A stretch of DNA of 21,634 nucleotides from contig JBNGIS010015372.1 of NCBI GenBank assembly GCA_049999725.1, positions 1 through 21,634 on the forward strand, written 5' to 3'. The notes under the pieces were generated by a model that searched no databases, was not told the DNA's origin, and saw only the letters and a program-made list of their open reading frames with translations. The DNA comes from Haplomitrium mnioides (taxonomy: Eukaryota > Marchantiophyta > Haplomitriopsida > Calobryales). Made by a program: the position numbers and the translations under genes. Below are positions 20,801-21,634 of the stretch, one piece after another. The first letter of the stretch is position 1, and every line of letters starts with the position of its first letter.

Positions 20801-21634
20801 ACATGTCAAACTAGAAAGAAAAATTGGAATGAGAGTTTTAGACTCCAATGTGTAATTGTTGCACCTTCTCTATTTGACATTCTAAACTAGAAGGAAATAT
20901 TGGATCCAAAGTTTTGGATTGCAATGTGTAATTATAGCACCATCCCTATTCTCTATTCCAAAGTAGAAGGAAATGCTTAGCACCATCCCTATTTGACATA
21001 CCAAACAAGAAGGAAATATTGGATCGAGAGTTTTAGAGTGCAATGTGTAGTTGTAGCACCATCTCTATTTGACATGCCAAACTAGAAGGAAATATTGCGT
21101 CCAGAGTTTTGAACTGTTATGTGTAGTCATAGCACAATCTCTTTTTGACATGCTAAACTAGAAGGAAAGACATGGCACAACCTCTATTTGCCATGCCATA
21201 CCAGAAGGAAATACCTTGCACCATCTCTATTTGACATGCCAAAGTAGCAGGAAATATTGGCTCGAGAGTTTTAGACTGCAATGTGTGGTTGTAGCACCAT
21301 CTCTATTTGACATGCTAGACTAGAAGGAAATGCTTAGCACCATCTCTATTTGACATGCCATACTAGAAGGAAATACTTAACACCATCTCTATTTGACATC
21401 CCAAACTAGAATGAAGTATTGGATCAAGAGATATAGACTGCAATGTGTAATTGTAGCACAATCTCTATTTGACATACCAAACTAGAAGAATATACTTAAT
21501 ACCATCTCTATTTGACATGCCAAACTAGAAGGAAATATGGGATCCAAAGTTGAGGAATACAATGTGTAATTTTAGCACCATCTCTACTTGACATGCCAAA
21601 GTAGTAGGAAATGCTTTGCACCATCTCTATTTCA
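17826..21634. repeat. Satellite array, block 3 (starts with the right target-site duplication)
   Basis: CCAAA at 17826-17830 is the right duplication of the insertion, and satellite continues to the window end. The first 900 bp is collinear, variant by variant, with about 11590-12480. For example, the TAGCACCTTCTCTATTTGAC unit lies at 12041 and 18289, which is 2645 bp apart once the 3603-bp insertion and duplication are removed. Within the block, markers at 18733 and 18834 recur at 21454 and 21555 (2721 bp apart, or 2645 plus one 76-bp unit). A younger local duplication of about 722 bp links 19821-20100 with 20543-20825. The minus-strand frames at 19099-19284 and 20515-20766 are repeat readings. 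Confidence 0.95.

Noticed and set aside
1-21634. Novel multi-gene system or tRNA/rRNA genes
   Set aside because: Apart from retrotransposon domains, no frame gave a recognisable protein. No cloverleaf or rRNA stretches were noticed on either strand.

Overview
This window is non-genic, repeat-dominated chromatin from a land plant, probably one with a large repeat-rich genome. The plant call rests on a Ty3/gypsy chromovirus with a C-terminal chromodomain and a primer-binding site matching initiator-methionine tRNA. The species cannot be named from the sequence. I see no intact host gene, no tRNA or rRNA, and nothing prokaryotic.

Layout: (1) 1-113 is a short non-satellite flank with a small hairpin. 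(2) 114-4103, 10011-14227 and 17826-21634 are three blocks of one satellite array, about 12 kb in all. It is built from a 43-bp short unit and a roughly 76-bp long unit, which is the same core plus a 37-bp tail. Every unit carries a near-palindromic core, TTTGACATGCCAAA. Diagnostic variants recur at about 2.65 kb once the inserted elements are subtracted, so the array has a long higher-order period. (3) 4104-10010 is a minus-strand LTR retrotransposon with two 578-bp LTRs, a tRNA-iMet PBS, a polypurine tract and an imperfect 5-bp target duplication. It holds a decayed gag-protease-RT-RNase H-integrase-chromodomain polyprotein and a 100-N assembly gap in reverse transcriptase. (4) 14228-17825 is a 3598-bp insertion with TG...CA ends and a perfect 5-bp duplication (CCAAA). 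It has no recognisable coding sequence or internal terminal repeat, so it is best read as a very long solo LTR or a non-autonomous LTR element. It is full of its own tandem sub-repeats and hairpins.

History (inference): the satellite formed and was amplified in multi-kilobase blocks, and the two LTR elements then landed in it. They used adjacent 5-bp halves of the same conserved core. Removing each insertion restores an ordinary satellite unit. The chromovirus is old: its LTRs differ at about 38 of 578 sites by hand count, mostly transitions, and its pol frame has at least 12 stops and one or more frameshifts. Many of the stops look like deamination of methylated cytosine. Its LTRs carry a decayed tandem array of G-box-like motifs upstream of a TATA box. 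Most short open frames in the window are chance readings through satellite or LTR.
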